From Anaerocolumna aminovalerica (GTDB lineage Bacteria; Bacillota; Clostridia; Lachnospirales; Lachnospiraceae): DNA of 64,000 nt. Positions within the stretch are counted from its first letter, which is position 1, and every line of letters starts with the position of its first letter. The stretch spans positions 44,282 through 108,281 of the forward strand of contig NZ_FOWD01000014.1 of NCBI RefSeq assembly GCF_900115365.1, in the 5' to 3' direction. The position numbers and the translations under genes are program-made. Shown here piece after piece: positions 26,195-35,446 of this stretch. The notes beneath the pieces were generated by a model that was not told where the DNA came from, searched no databases, and saw nothing but the letters and a program-made list of their open reading frames with translations.

Positions 26195-26225
26195 CTTTAT
26201 TTAATAATGATAATTTAGCGTTAAA

Positions 26226-29200
26226 TTACTGTAACGATATAATAGAATCAAACATATCTTTATTCCCTTCAATATCACTTGGAGATGCAACTATAACATA
26301 ATTCTGGTTTTCATTTAATTTCTCCATGTATCCTGCATATGTGTCTATATCTGCAATTCCAGATTCTTTGATTTCTGTTAATCTGTTTATCCTGTCCTGT
26401 AAGCTGATACCTTGTATATGATAAAGCAGTGACATATAAGCATCGGTTAATTCATTGGTACTTGGACTTTCAGCAGCATATGTGGAAAGCTTATAACTTT
26501 CTAATGTTTCTTCTGTCATATATGACGTTAATGCTTTTAGGAATTCATCCGTTGCTCCTATTGTCTTCATTGAATTCACATAATTATTATCTCTGTAGGT
26601 ATAAGCAATATAGTTATTATCCATTATAGCTGCAGAAGCACCATATGCCCCTCCCTTTAAACGAATTTCAGGAGTCAGTAATAAATTATTTAACATGTTC
26701 ATAATTACATTCCCTTTACCGCTTTGAGGAACATTGCTTTCTGATAAAGACGCATTCACTAATACATATTGAACTGTCGAATTAATTGCCAGTGCTTCTC
26801 TCTTAGCAGGCTTTGGTAAGGAATATACCGCTTTTCCATATTGAGCATCCGGCAGCTTACCGGTTAAACCTGTTATAGCCGATTTAAATGCGCTTTGTGC
26901 ACTTTCATCACCGGCAAATAATATATTTAAATTGTTTTTGTTAAATGCTTTTGTACGAATCTCCGTAATTTTTTTCGCTACTTCAGCAGGATTATTTGTT
27001 ATTTCCTTTTCTAATTGTAATACAAATTTATAGTAATCCAATCCGTTTAAATAATTAGAATATCTGTATAAAGGACTTGTATATGCCGTACTTCTTAATA
27101 AGGCGAGATTCAATGGTTCTGCAAATTGATACTTAAAATCTGCTTTTACATTGGCTATGGTACGGGTACCATACCCGGTTATATCTGTGATTTTAGAGTT
27201 CAATAATATATCGGATACCAACTCAAAAGTATCTTTATATTCATCTTCAAAGCTATAATAGTCCACTATAAATACCGGATGTGCTGATGTACCATTCTTA
27301 TTATCCATAATGGCGGAAACGGCAGTTGAAATAGTATTGGTCTTAAGGGCTATTTCATTTAGAACCTGACTTTCCGTTCTATTGGTTGTTGCCATTCCAT
27401 TTCCTATCATATCGCTATAGAATCTTAAATATAAAAGTTCATCCGGAGTCAGATGGCTTAAATCAAAACCTAAGGATACAGAACTGATTTTGTCCACATC
27501 TGCATTAGCCGTTAATACATGGGCCCCATCTACTGTTGTTTCCTTGATTTCTCTATCCTTTAATTCTACTTCAATATCTTTTAAGGATACTGCTCTTAAA
27601 GATTTTAATACTGCTGCCGGTGTTTCCTTGCTGTTCCATTCCTGGAATGCAGCAGTTCTATTTACAAGTGCGCTGATCTCTTTCTTTGTCATAGAGGCTT
27701 TTTTCTCAGCAAGTGTTTTGGCTGCAGCTTCCTGATTCTTCTCAAGTAATCCGGCTTCTGGAGTTGTAACCGTAAGAGCAGCTGATTTGTTTTTGACAAT
27801 ATATTTTTCAATCACCTTTTCCAGGACTCTTTCATCCAGTTTATTAACCAGTTTCCTATAATAGCTATTAACATCCACTATAGAATTACCAATTAAGTTA
27901 TCAAATAAACTGGCTGTCATCATCTTATTTACTGCACTGCTTTGGTTATTTCCCAATGCTTCCTGAAACTCGATGGAACGTAGGGAGGATTTAATCAGTT
28001 CAGTATCTAATCCCTTTTTCACAACCTTTTTTAATTCTTTCATTACCAAATGATAAAAATCATTACTCTTAGCCGGATTCGCGTTATTAGCTATAAAGTG
28101 AAGAGATGGTTGATATGTGGTAGCATCCAGAGAGATACTATAAGATTCTCCTATTTTACTTTCCATCAATGCCTGCTTAAAACTGGAATTCTCTACGTTT
28201 AATAAAGATATTGCTGTGCTAAGGGCTATGTAATTATCCATTCCCAATTCTTTCATATCATTGATTGCAAATACAAGGTCAATAACCGATTTATTTTTTG
28301 TATCTGTTCCTGCTGCAGCCGGTACTGTATAAGATTTTTTAGATAATTTATTAAATGGTTTCTGAGTTCCTCTATCTATGGTTATTTCCTTCTTACTATA
28401 AGAAGATAAATAATTTTCATTTACCATTTTCAAAAATGCTTTATAATCTACATCACCGTATAAGACCATAAAGCTGTTTGATGGATGATAATTCTTTTTA
28501 TATGTATTAATTACTTCCTGATAAGTTAAGGCAGGGATATCACTTGGGCTGCCTCCTGAAATATTCCCTTGGTTACTATCAGGAAAAATAGCTTTTTTAG
28601 CATTAATCATGGCTGAAGCTTCAATGCTGCTCAAGCCTCCCTGCATTTCGCTGTATACAATACCATTATAAATTAATTTAGAACCTGCATCCTTTAATTC
28701 ATTTCGAAAACCTTCTCTTTCAAATATTCTTGAATCTGATAATAATAATGGATTAAATACAGCATCTAAATAAATATCGGCTGATTTAAAAAGTTGTTTT
28801 TCATTGGAAGAACAGATTGGATACATAGTCATGTTCTGATATGTAAATGCATTAGCATAAGAAACATAGGTTGTATTCATTACATCAAATATAATGTTAC
28901 TGCTGGGATATTTTTTACTTCCCCCTAAAACAGAATGTTCAATGATATGGTTAATACCCTTGTCATTGTCAGCAGGAGTATTAAACTTTATTGAGAATCC
29001 ACGATTTATATCGCTGTTCTTAATAACTAGTAATTTTGCTCCCGTCTTAACATGTTCAAATAGTATTTCATCTGATTTAGTTGATGAATCATAGGCGGTT
29101 TGTTTTACTTTAAAACCATGAATTTCATCACCTGTCTTTAGTTCCCCTGTGGTTGCTGCAGATACCATTTTAGTTGAACCTAATATAGTAGTTAAAAATA

Positions 29201-29240
29201 AACATACTGCAGTAACAAAAAATAATACCCTTTTCTTCAT
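26226..29240 (-). CDS. Exported M16-family zinc metalloprotease (M16C/PreP-like)
   Basis: A 1004-residue peptidase with an N-terminal signal peptide (hydrophobic core VLFFVTAVCLFLTTILG, likely cleavage near SAA at about 28), so it acts outside the membrane. The inverted zinc motif HIIEH (in INHIIEHSVLGGS) lies at about residue 95, with the downstream Glu probably in VYSEMQGG (about 195). The following peptidase-like halves and length match the M16C group (presequence protease/insulinase), which degrades unfolded peptides in a closed chamber. ATG 29240 has AGAAGGGC upstream. It appears monocistronic. Unlike many bacterial PreP-like proteins, this copy carries an export signal. Confidence 0.87.
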   Translation of the reverse strand: MKKRVLFFVTAVCLFLTTILGSTKMVSAATTGELKTGDEIHGFKVKQTAYDSSTKSDEILFEHVKTGAKLLVIKNSDINRGFSIKFNTPADNDKGINHIIEHSVLGGSKKYPSSNIIFDVMNTTYVSYANAFTYQNMTMYPICSSNEKQLFKSADIYLDAVFNPLLLSDSRIFEREGFRNELKDAGSKLIYNGIVYSEMQGGLSSIEASAMINAKKAIFPDSNQGNISGGSPSDIPALTYQEVINTYKKNYHPSNSFMVLYGDVDYKAFLKMVNENYLSSYSKKEITIDRGTQKPFNKLSKKSYTVPAAAGTDTKNKSVIDLVFAINDMKELGMDNYIALSTAISLLNVENSSFKQALMESKIGESYSISLDATTYQPSLHFIANNANPAKSNDFYHLVMKELKKVVKKGLDTELIKSSLRSIEFQEALGNNQSSAVNKMMTASLFDNLIGNSIVDVNSYYRKLVNKLDERVLEKVIEKYIVKNKSAALTVTTPEAGLLEKNQEAAAKTLAEKKASMTKKEISALVNRTAAFQEWNSKETPAAVLKSLRAVSLKDIEVELKDREIKETTVDGAHVLTANADVDKISSVSLGFDLSHLTPDELLYLRFYSDMIGNGMATTNRTESQVLNEIALKTNTISTAVSAIMDNKNGTSAHPVFIVDYYSFEDEYKDTFELVSDILLNSKITDITGYGTRTIANVKADFKYQFAEPLNLALLRSTAYTSPLYRYSNYLNGLDYYKFVLQLEKEITNNPAEVAKKITEIRTKAFNKNNLNILFAGDESAQSAFKSAITGLTGKLPDAQYGKAVYSLPKPAKREALAINSTVQYVLVNASLSESNVPQSGKGNVIMNMLNNLLLTPEIRLKGGAYGASAAIMDNNYIAYTYRDNNYVNSMKTIGATDEFLKALTSYMTEETLESYKLSTYAAESPSTNELTDAYMSLLYHIQGISLQDRINRLTEIKESGIADIDTYAGYMEKLNENQNYVIVASPSDIEGNKDMFDSIISLQ

Positions 29241-29445
29241 AATAGCCCTTCTTTCTTATTTTTATTATCCCTTTGCATATAATGTGTATTTAGATGTAAA
29301 GGCTTAATATTCTATATTTTACCAAACACTTCTTTTTTTCGCTTTAAGATTTCCTTAACCTTCCATTAAAATCACCTGAAAAAATAAAGTACTTTTTAAT
29401 TGCTTTTTAATATAATAAGCTAACCTTCTCAATCCTACGTTATTT

Positions 29446-30033
29446 TTACTGCTTTTTAGTATCTATATCAATAAGGAAAACATCCTTTCTTTGAATTAAT
29501 GTTTCAGTAAATGAATTCAGTTCTTTTCGGATAACAGCAATTACTCTTTTATCAAAACTTTTGATTATTTCCTTTTGATACTGTAAACAGTTGACTTCCA
29601 GATACCCAATTTCATCTATAACAATAAGGTCAACACTGCTGCTATTATATTTCTTTAGTATGTTAACACCTAAATTCTCAAAGGTTTCGGGGAAAGGAGT
29701 AAATGAATTAGCTTGGGTGTTTCTTTGAGCTATTAATCCACTTATATCCGGATTATTAATATCGCGAAGAATTACATGTCTGGGCATATAAGCATCATCT
29801 CGAACAGCATAGGTGATGATTCCTCCAAGGATAGTCTCTTCTACAATCATATGATTGTCTTTATTAAAAAAATCCTCTAAAGGCACCAAATCTTTTAAAA
29901 TTTCTTTTAGAACTGTAGTTTTTCCACTCTTTCTATGGCCTGTAATCAACAGATGCTTTTTTCCGCTTTCATAAAAAGATGTCATGATAGATTGCTTCAA
30001 TTGCCTGATCTGATCGTCTAATGAATTGGTCAT
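29446..30033 (-). CDS. P-loop NTPase, THEP1/NTPase_1-like
   Basis: Nucleoside-triphosphatase-like protein (195 aa). The Walker A is GHRKSGKTTVLKEIL (about residues 32-46) and a Walker B-like strand is VDLIVIDEIGYLE (about 136-148), matching the THEP1 arrangement. The start at 30033 has GGAG at a rather long distance, and the gene overlaps the ModE-like gene by 65 bases; an internal Met at 29985 is the alternative. Its position at the end of a ModE-linked transporter operon suggests a role in molybdenum or pterin-cofactor handling, but that is inference. Confidence 0.75.
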   Translation of the reverse strand: MTNSLDDQIRQLKQSIMTSFYESGKKHLLITGHRKSGKTTVLKEILKDLVPLEDFFNKDNHMIVEETILGGIITYAVRDDAYMPRHVILRDINNPDISGLIAQRNTQANSFTPFPETFENLGVNILKKYNSSSVDLIVIDEIGYLEVNCLQYQKEIIKSFDKRVIAVIRKELNSFTETLIQRKDVFLIDIDTKKQ

Positions 30034-30301
30034 ATTTTTTAATTAACTCCTTTGCCTCTTCTGTTATATAAGAACCGCCTCCGGATTTACCTCCTGCCTG
30101 TCCGATTAACAGGCTAACCGATAATTCTTTCTCTGCGTTTTTAATTAGATGGAAGGCCTTACTATAAGACATGTTCATCTCACCTGCGGCCTTACTTAAA
30201 GATCCTAGTTCATCTGTTTTTTTCAAAAGCAGCATGGGACCTTCACCAAAGAATTTTATATTCTTATCATTTACCAGCCATAATTTTGATTTAAAATGCA
30301 T
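29969..30301 (-). CDS. ModE-like DNA-binding protein without molybdate-sensor domain
   Basis: A 110-residue winged-helix protein corresponding to the N-terminal domain of ModE. It has LLKKTDELGSLSKAAGEM (about residues 23-40), recognition helix NMSYSKAFHLIKNAEKEL (about 41-58), then wing GGKSGGGSYITEEAKEL (about 69-85), the classic ModE pattern. The C-terminal molbindin (TOBE) repeats of E. coli ModE are missing, so molybdate sensing would need another component or none. A ModE-box-like palindrome lies at the operon promoter (33279-33302). It is encoded 8 bases after the ATPase gene. Confidence 0.85.
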   Translation of the reverse strand: MHFKSKLWLVNDKNIKFFGEGPMLLLKKTDELGSLSKAAGEMNMSYSKAFHLIKNAEKELSVSLLIGQAGGKSGGGSYITEEAKELIKKYDQFIRRSDQAIEAIYHDIFL

Positions 30302-30309
30302 GTTCTCAC

Positions 30310-31071
30310 CTAACCATTATAATATAGGATATATTTATCATCATATTTTAAAATCTTTATGGGACCATATATCTCTATAAGTTTTTTTTCTATAGAAACC
30401 ATATCTTCCACTTCCAGATCTATTTCGGATATTTCACCCCTTTTCAGGAGTAGAATTTTATCACAGTAATTTAGGGCATATTCGGGATTATGCATAGATA
30501 TTAATGCACTTTTATTATTATACTTTATAATCTGTCTTATTTTTTTCATAAGCTTATGTTTATTTACTAAGTCCAAGCTGCTATCCGGTTCATCCAACAA
30601 CATATAGGTTCCATCCTGAAGAAGGGCTCTCGCAATTAATACAAGCTGCTTTTGACCTTCGCTAAGATTTTGATAGTTTTCATCTGACAATTCTTTGATA
30701 CCTAATTTCTCCAGGCAATTTAATGCTTCCACTTTATGTTCCATACTAGGAGTCTGAAACAACCCCAGATACGGTGTAACACCCATTAATACCACATCCA
30801 TCACAGAGGTTTCATAAACAATATCACTTCGCTGTGGAACATAACTTAGTATCTTTCCCCGTTCCTTTTCATTCATTGTAAGAATATCTTTTCCGTCAAT
30901 AAATACATGTCCCTCTTTTGCCTTTAATAAACCGCTTATTGTTTTAATAATAGTAGTCTTTCCAGTACCATTTAGGCCAAGTAAGGCAGATATTTTACCC
31001 TCTTCAATGGAGAAATTAATGTTGTATAATGAAAATCCCAAATATCCTGCTGTAATATTACTTATATTCAT
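30310..31071 (-). CDS. BtuD/FepC-type ABC transporter ATPase (probable molybdate/tungstate or metal-chelate importer)
   Basis: ATPase (253 aa) with Walker A GLNGTGKTTII (about residues 32-42), FepC-like YVPQRSDIVYETSVMDVVLMG (Q-loop, about 76-96, quoted in part), signature LSEGQKQLVLIARALLQ (about 137) and Walker B YMLLDEPDSSLDL (about 155). The start follows GAGGT. Gene order binding protein-permease-ATPase-ModE-ATPase/NTPase supports a Mo/W uptake role, as in the MolBCA type; iron-siderophore or cobalamin are alternatives. Confidence 0.88.
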   Translation of the reverse strand: MNISNITAGYLGFSLYNINFSIEEGKISALLGLNGTGKTTIIKTISGLLKAKEGHVFIDGKDILTMNEKERGKILSYVPQRSDIVYETSVMDVVLMGVTPYLGLFQTPSMEHKVEALNCLEKLGIKELSDENYQNLSEGQKQLVLIARALLQDGTYMLLDEPDSSLDLVNKHKLMKKIRQIIKYNNKSALISMHNPEYALNYCDKILLLKRGEISEIDLEVEDMVSIEKKLIEIYGPIKILKYDDKYILYYNG

Positions 31072-31107
31072 GTTAACCTCGATTCAGTGCTTAATGTTCT
31101 CAATATA

Positions 31108-32121
31108 CTATCTATATTTCTTATTTTTCATTACTAAGAAAGCCAAATAGGGTGCACCTATAAAAGAAGTAATAATACTAATGGGCAATTCCGACGGAAG
31201 TAAAATTCTTGCAAGACAATCGGAAAAGGCCATTAAGATGGCTCCCACCAAACCGCTGAACAAAACAGTTTTAAAGTTATTTTTCTTTAATATGGACCTT
31301 GCTATATGGGGCGGAATTAAGCCGATAAAACTAATTAATCCTGTAACAGATACAATACTTGCCACCACCAAAGTGGAAAATAATAAAATAAGTAATCTGC
31401 TTCTGTTTACGGAAATGCCTAAAGACTTGGCTTCTTCATCACTAACAGAAAGAACGTATATCTTCCATCTCATTATAATTATTCCAACCATGCCCATTAG
31501 GAAAAAGGGAAGTACGATTTTTAATTTTTCTAATGTAATTCCTCCAAAGCTTCCCATAGTCCAATATTCAATGGCACCTAGCTGATTTTCCGGATCGGCA
31601 AAATATTTAATTGTCATTAGAATACCATTAGTAATTGCATTAATAACAATTCCGGAAAGTACATAACCTAATACGTTATCTGACTTTGATACTTTCACCA
31701 GACCTATAACAAAAATTAATGCTAGAATTCCTCCAAGAAAAGCTCCAAATGCAACAGAAAGCACACTCCCGGTTGCAAATACAATACTAAATGCTGCTCC
31801 TACGTTAGCTCCGGAGGTTACCCCTATGATATCAGGGGATGCCAGAGAGTTCTTAAATATTGTCTGATAGACACTTCCGGCAGCACTTAAGCCGATTCCA
31901 GCTAAGATTACCATAATACTTCTTGGTAATCTTAGCATATAAAATACATTAATGGTCATTTTATCTTCATGAGTTCCTTGCAGTATTTTTACAATGTCAT
32001 TTGTAGTTATTCTGTACTTTCCTACATGAATAGATAAGATAAATGCTGCAATGACTACTAAAAGCCCACCGATCAATACCATATTGGATTTTGCATTAAT
32101 GTGTTTCTTATTAGTAATCAT
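31108..32121 (-). CDS. FecCD/BtuC-type ABC permease
   Basis: Membrane subunit (337 aa) with about ten hydrophobic segments. BtuC-family patterns include LRLPRSIMVILAGIGLSAAG (about residues 63-82), NSLASPDIIGVTSGANVGAA (about 92-111) and LIPPHIAR (about 267). Its start overlaps the binding-protein stop (ATGA), indicating translational coupling. It functions with the ATPase at 30310 and the binding protein at 32118. Confidence 0.88.
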   Translation of the reverse strand: MITNKKHINAKSNMVLIGGLLVVIAAFILSIHVGKYRITTNDIVKILQGTHEDKMTINVFYMLRLPRSIMVILAGIGLSAAGSVYQTIFKNSLASPDIIGVTSGANVGAAFSIVFATGSVLSVAFGAFLGGILALIFVIGLVKVSKSDNVLGYVLSGIVINAITNGILMTIKYFADPENQLGAIEYWTMGSFGGITLEKLKIVLPFFLMGMVGIIIMRWKIYVLSVSDEEAKSLGISVNRSRLLILLFSTLVVASIVSVTGLISFIGLIPPHIARSILKKNNFKTVLFSGLVGAILMAFSDCLARILLPSELPISIITSFIGAPYLAFLVMKNKKYR

Positions 32122-33257
32122 TGATTCTTTAATACCTCTTTATCAATTTTAAAATTATAGAATCTGTTATAGAAATCTGCTGCATCTTCTGCAAAAGTAT
32201 CCTTGGAATATTGTTCTTGATACAGAATACTGGTTAACCACATTTTACCCAATATACTGGAAGGTACCGGTGAATCCCAAGCTTCAAAATCCTTTGGCAT
32301 CTGATAAACATGATTATTCTTAATAGCCTGTAGATCAGACAGGTTATTGTCCTTCATAACATCCTCTATGGTATATTCAGCCTCAGGAGTTAAAATGATG
32401 TAATCCGGATTATATGCTAATAATTGTTCATAGGAAATATTCGCCCAGTATGTATCTTCTATATCACCGGCGGCATTGATTCCGCCAGCTGCTTCTATTA
32501 AGTCATTTTGATACATATTTGCAGCAGCCGTAGATAACAAACTACTATTACCGGCTAAATAGATCCTTGGCTTATCCGTTATATTCTCATATACTTTTTT
32601 TAATTCATTGGCTTTTTCTGTATAATAATTTAATAATTCTTCATATTCAGCTGCTCCGGTAAGTTTTGCTATCATAGTGATCATCTCTACCAGTAACTGT
32701 TCATTTTCAGGATTTACACCAATTACCGTAATTCCCATTTCCTCCAGTGTGCCGATTTGATCCTTTAGCTTAATGGGAAGAATAACTAAATCAGGATTTA
32801 ATGCAATACATCCTTCCAAATCAAATTCTTTTGCAGTTCCTACATTAGGTAATTCCAGCAGCTTGGGTGCTGCAAGGGAGTATATAGGCCTGGAGGCAGC
32901 TTTTGCTTCAATACCTACTAATTTATCTTCTAATCCTAAAGAAATCAGAGCAGAGGAGGATATATAATAACCACTTACAATTCTTTCAGGCGTTTTTTCT
33001 ATGGTTACCGTTCTCCCTAAGTGATCTGTTACAGTTACTGGAAAACTGGCAACCGGCTCCACTTTTTCCTCTGCAGTTTCTGCATTATCTTCCCCCCTAA
33101 TTGACTCTGTTCCTTGGTTGTCATTGTCTTCTTCCCCAGTAATTTCTGCTGTGTTTGTCTGCTGATTTTGTAAATCACTACCTGATGATTTGTTACAGGC
33201 AGTTACAGATAGCAGTGTAAAAATAGTTAATAGTAACAATAATACTTTCTTTTTCAT
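32118..33257 (-). CDS. Substrate-binding lipoprotein of the BtuF/FepB fold (probable Mo/W or metal-chelate)
   Basis: Binding lipoprotein (379 aa). Signal peptide and lipobox VTAC (about residues 20-23) are followed by an acidic, Gln/Asn-rich linker. The periplasmic-binding type III fold begins at FPVTVTDHLGRTVTIEKTPE (about 72-91) with ISSSALISLGLEDKLVGIE. ATG 33257 follows GGAGGAG; an upstream in-frame extension to 33338 crosses the operator and promoter, so is not translated. In MolA-type proteins the same fold binds molybdate/tungstate; substrate here is inferred from the ModE-like regulator. Confidence 0.87.
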   Translation of the reverse strand: MKKKVLLLLLTIFTLLSVTACNKSSGSDLQNQQTNTAEITGEEDNDNQGTESIRGEDNAETAEEKVEPVASFPVTVTDHLGRTVTIEKTPERIVSGYYISSSALISLGLEDKLVGIEAKAASRPIYSLAAPKLLELPNVGTAKEFDLEGCIALNPDLVILPIKLKDQIGTLEEMGITVIGVNPENEQLLVEMITMIAKLTGAAEYEELLNYYTEKANELKKVYENITDKPRIYLAGNSSLLSTAAANMYQNDLIEAAGGINAAGDIEDTYWANISYEQLLAYNPDYIILTPEAEYTIEDVMKDNNLSDLQAIKNNHVYQMPKDFEAWDSPVPSSILGKMWLTSILYQEQYSKDTFAEDAADFYNRFYNFKIDKEVLKNQ

Positions 33258-33278
33258 AATCTCCTCCAAAACTTTTTT

Positions 33279-33302
33279 CGTTATATTATTAACAATATAA
33301 CG
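33279..33302 (-). promoter_or_regulatory. ModE-box-like operator of the Mo-type transporter operon
   Basis: CGTTATATT-N6-AATATAACG is a perfect 9-bp inverted repeat. It closely resembles the known ModE box (CGNTATATA-N6-TATATNNCG as I recall it). It lies just downstream of the -10, consistent with repression, and the operon encodes a ModE-like DNA-binding protein. Confidence 0.8.
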
Positions 33303-33309
33303 TATGTAT

Positions 33310-33338
33310 ATTTTATAACAACAGCCCTGATTGTTCAA
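33310..33338 (-). promoter_or_regulatory. Promoter of the Mo-type transporter operon
   Basis: On the minus strand, TTGAAC (33338-33333), 17-base spacer, TAAAAT (33315-33310). The operator at 33279-33302 begins about 8 bases past the -10, covering the likely transcription start. Confidence 0.7.
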
Positions 33339-33350
33339 CTATATATTACC

Positions 33351-33397
33351 AAAAAAAATGCAATTCATAATACACTTTTGTGTAAAATGAATTGCAT
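33351..33397 (-). terminator. Terminator after the cello-oligosaccharide permease genes
   Basis: ATGCAATTCAT (33358-33368) pairs with ATGAATTGCAT (33387-33397), with extra pairs toward the loop. On the minus strand the stem is followed by a T-run (33351-33357). Confidence 0.85.
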
Positions 33398-33449
33398 ATC
33401 ATATCTGTAAGCAGATGCTATACTACCAAATCTATAATTAATTCTCACG

Positions 33450-34310
33450 TTACCCTTTTATACTTCCGGCAGCCACACCCCGGACTATAAACTTAGACAA
33501 GCATATATATACAATAATAACCGGAAAAATCGCTATGGCAATAAGCATATATAACTGTCCCATATCAAATTTTAAAAAGTCAGCACTTCGAAGCTGGGCA
33601 ATCAATATGGGCAGGGTTTTCTTTGTATTGGTTTTAATAATCAGGGAAGGTACAAAGTAATTATTCCAGGTATTTACAAATGCAAAGATTGCCTGTACTG
33701 CTATTGCAGGCTTTATAATGGGCAACACAATATTATTAAATGTTCTGAATTCCCCTGAACCGTCAATTCGTGCAGCTTCTATGATCTCAATGGCAAGATT
33801 GCTCTCCATATATTGCTTCATAAAAAAGAATACCACTGGAGCTGCTATTGATGGAGCAATTAAGGGAATAAAGCTGTCCATTAATTTTAACTTTTGCATT
33901 AAATCAATAAATCCTAAAGTAGACACTTGTACAGGCACCATCATAATCATCAGGATAAATAGAAATAAAGCTCTTTTAAATTTAAATTCATAAGCGTGAA
34001 TTGCATATGCAGTAAGTGATGAAAAATATGTAGTAAGAATTGCATTGCACCCGGATATTAATAAACTATTGGCAATACCATGAATAACCGGGAGATTTTC
34101 ATTACTAAGTACATTCTTTAGATTTGTAAAAAAGGATTTTCCCGGTAAGAAGGAAAAGCCTTTCTGAATATCCGGATGAGAACGTGTTGCATTAATCAGT
34201 AATATGTAGAAGGGCAATAAACATAGAAATGTTAAAAGTAACAAGACTACATAACTGATAGTCCGCTCAGAAGTCAGAATTAGTTTGGCCTTCTTATCCT
34301 TTTTATCCAT
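33450..34310 (-). CDS. Sugar ABC transporter permease (MalG/CarQ type)
   Basis: Membrane subunit (286 aa) of a CUT1-type carbohydrate importer, with six hydrophobic segments and the EAA coupling loop EAARIDGSGEFRTFNNIVLP (about residues 185-204). The start has GGAGG upstream, inside the end of the preceding permease gene (2-base gap). No ATPase is encoded in the cluster; CUT1 systems commonly share an MsmK-type ATPase encoded elsewhere. Context (LacI regulator, cellobiose phosphorylase) points to cellobiose/cello-oligosaccharides. Confidence 0.9.
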   Translation of the reverse strand: MDKKDKKAKLILTSERTISYVVLLLLTFLCLLPFYILLINATRSHPDIQKGFSFLPGKSFFTNLKNVLSNENLPVIHGIANSLLISGCNAILTTYFSSLTAYAIHAYEFKFKRALFLFILMIMMVPVQVSTLGFIDLMQKLKLMDSFIPLIAPSIAAPVVFFFMKQYMESNLAIEIIEAARIDGSGEFRTFNNIVLPIIKPAIAVQAIFAFVNTWNNYFVPSLIIKTNTKKTLPILIAQLRSADFLKFDMGQLYMLIAIAIFPVIIVYICLSKFIVRGVAAGSIKG

Positions 34311-34312
34311 GA

Positions 34313-35251
34313 TTATTTTCCTCCTTTCTTTTTCGTAATACCTTTTGTCATAGTTGCAAATACCGCAATACTTAAAATAGATGTGACAACAAACAAAATA
34401 ACAGATAAAGCACCAGCCAAGCCATAATTCTTACTAAAGAGATGGTTATTTAAAAACATAATCAATGTCATAGTGCTTCTATTAGGTGTTCCCTTTCCGT
34501 TTGTTAGAATTTGAGGAATATCAAACATCTGAATGCCGCCTATCATGGAGGTAATGAATACAAATATAAGGATAGGACGAATGGTAGGTATGGTAATCTT
34601 AGTGAATATTTTTAATGAGTTTGCGCCATCTATAGCTGCCGATTCAAAAAGTGATGTATCAATACCCATAATTCCTGACATTAAAATAATTGTTGTATTA
34701 CCAAACCACATTAGAAAATTCATACCTGAAATTAAGCCCCTTGTTGCCCACACAGATGTCATAAAGCGGAATTCTTCTTTTAGAAATCCTATATTCATTA
34801 ATATATTATTGATAGGGCCCCGGTCTGAAAACAAAGCATAAAATAACATGGAGAAAGCTGCCGCCATAATTAAATTAGGCATATAAATGATAGTTTTGAA
34901 AAAACCGGTTGCTTTTAACCGCAAACGCAAATCCGTAAACCAAACAGCTAATAAAAGTGAAAAAATAATCTGTGGAATAAAACCCATAAGCCAAATAATA
35001 ATTGTATTGCTGATATATTTTAACAAATCACCATTGAATATGGTCTTGAAGTTTTCAAATCCTACAAAATTTGGCCCGATGTGTTTTAGGCCTGACATAT
35101 AGTTTTCAAAAAAACTGTTATAAAATGTTGATATTAATGGAACAAATGAAAATATCAAATAAGTCACAAAAAAGGGAATCAAAAAGATGTAGCCCCATTT
35201 GGCATAACTAACGCCCTTATGCTTTACTGCTTGATTTCTATCTGCTTTCAT
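34313..35251 (-). CDS. Sugar ABC transporter permease (MalF type)
   Basis: First permease (312 aa) of the CUT1 importer, with six hydrophobic helices and coupling loop ESAAIDGANSLKIFTKITIP (about residues 222-241). ATG 35251 has GGAGGG seven bases upstream. The open frame extends to 35359, but that would translate through the palindromic element at 35292-35397 and lacks a ribosome site. It partners with the permease at 33450. Confidence 0.9.
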   Translation of the reverse strand: MKADRNQAVKHKGVSYAKWGYIFLIPFFVTYLIFSFVPLISTFYNSFFENYMSGLKHIGPNFVGFENFKTIFNGDLLKYISNTIIIWLMGFIPQIIFSLLLAVWFTDLRLRLKATGFFKTIIYMPNLIMAAAFSMLFYALFSDRGPINNILMNIGFLKEEFRFMTSVWATRGLISGMNFLMWFGNTTIILMSGIMGIDTSLFESAAIDGANSLKIFTKITIPTIRPILIFVFITSMIGGIQMFDIPQILTNGKGTPNRSTMTLIMFLNNHLFSKNYGLAGALSVILFVVTSILSIAVFATMTKGITKKKGGK

Positions 35252-35291
35252 GGATTTCCCTCCTATAAAATACCCTTTACAATTTTTAAAT

Positions 35292-35397
35292 TGAGGCTGT
35301 TGTAAAACTGTCAATGTTTTATAATCAGTCTTATTAATAGTCCATGGAAACTTATTCAACTGATTACAAGACAGTTTATTGTTTTACAACAACCTCA
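35292..35397. repeat. Dispersed palindromic element, family with GGCTGYTGYAAAAC ends, copy 2
   Basis: The ends TGAGGCTGTTGTAAAAC (35292-35308) and GTTTTACAACAACCTCA (35381-35397) are an almost perfect inverted repeat. Inner arms ACTGTC/GACAGT and AATCAGT/ACTGATT also pair. The central TCCATGGAAACTTATTC (35341-35357) nearly matches the centre of the 9791-9943 element. It lies between the sugar-binding protein and permease genes and will be transcribed, so it could reduce permease expression. Confidence 0.7.
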
Positions 35398-35446
35398 TTA
35401 TTCATGACAATAGAAAGTTAAGCAGCTTCTATTGCAGGCTTTGTAT

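Noticed and set aside
35252..35359. Upstream extension of the MalF-type permease
   Set aside because: It would translate through the palindromic element at 35292-35397 and lacks a ribosome site; ATG 35251 has GGAGGG.
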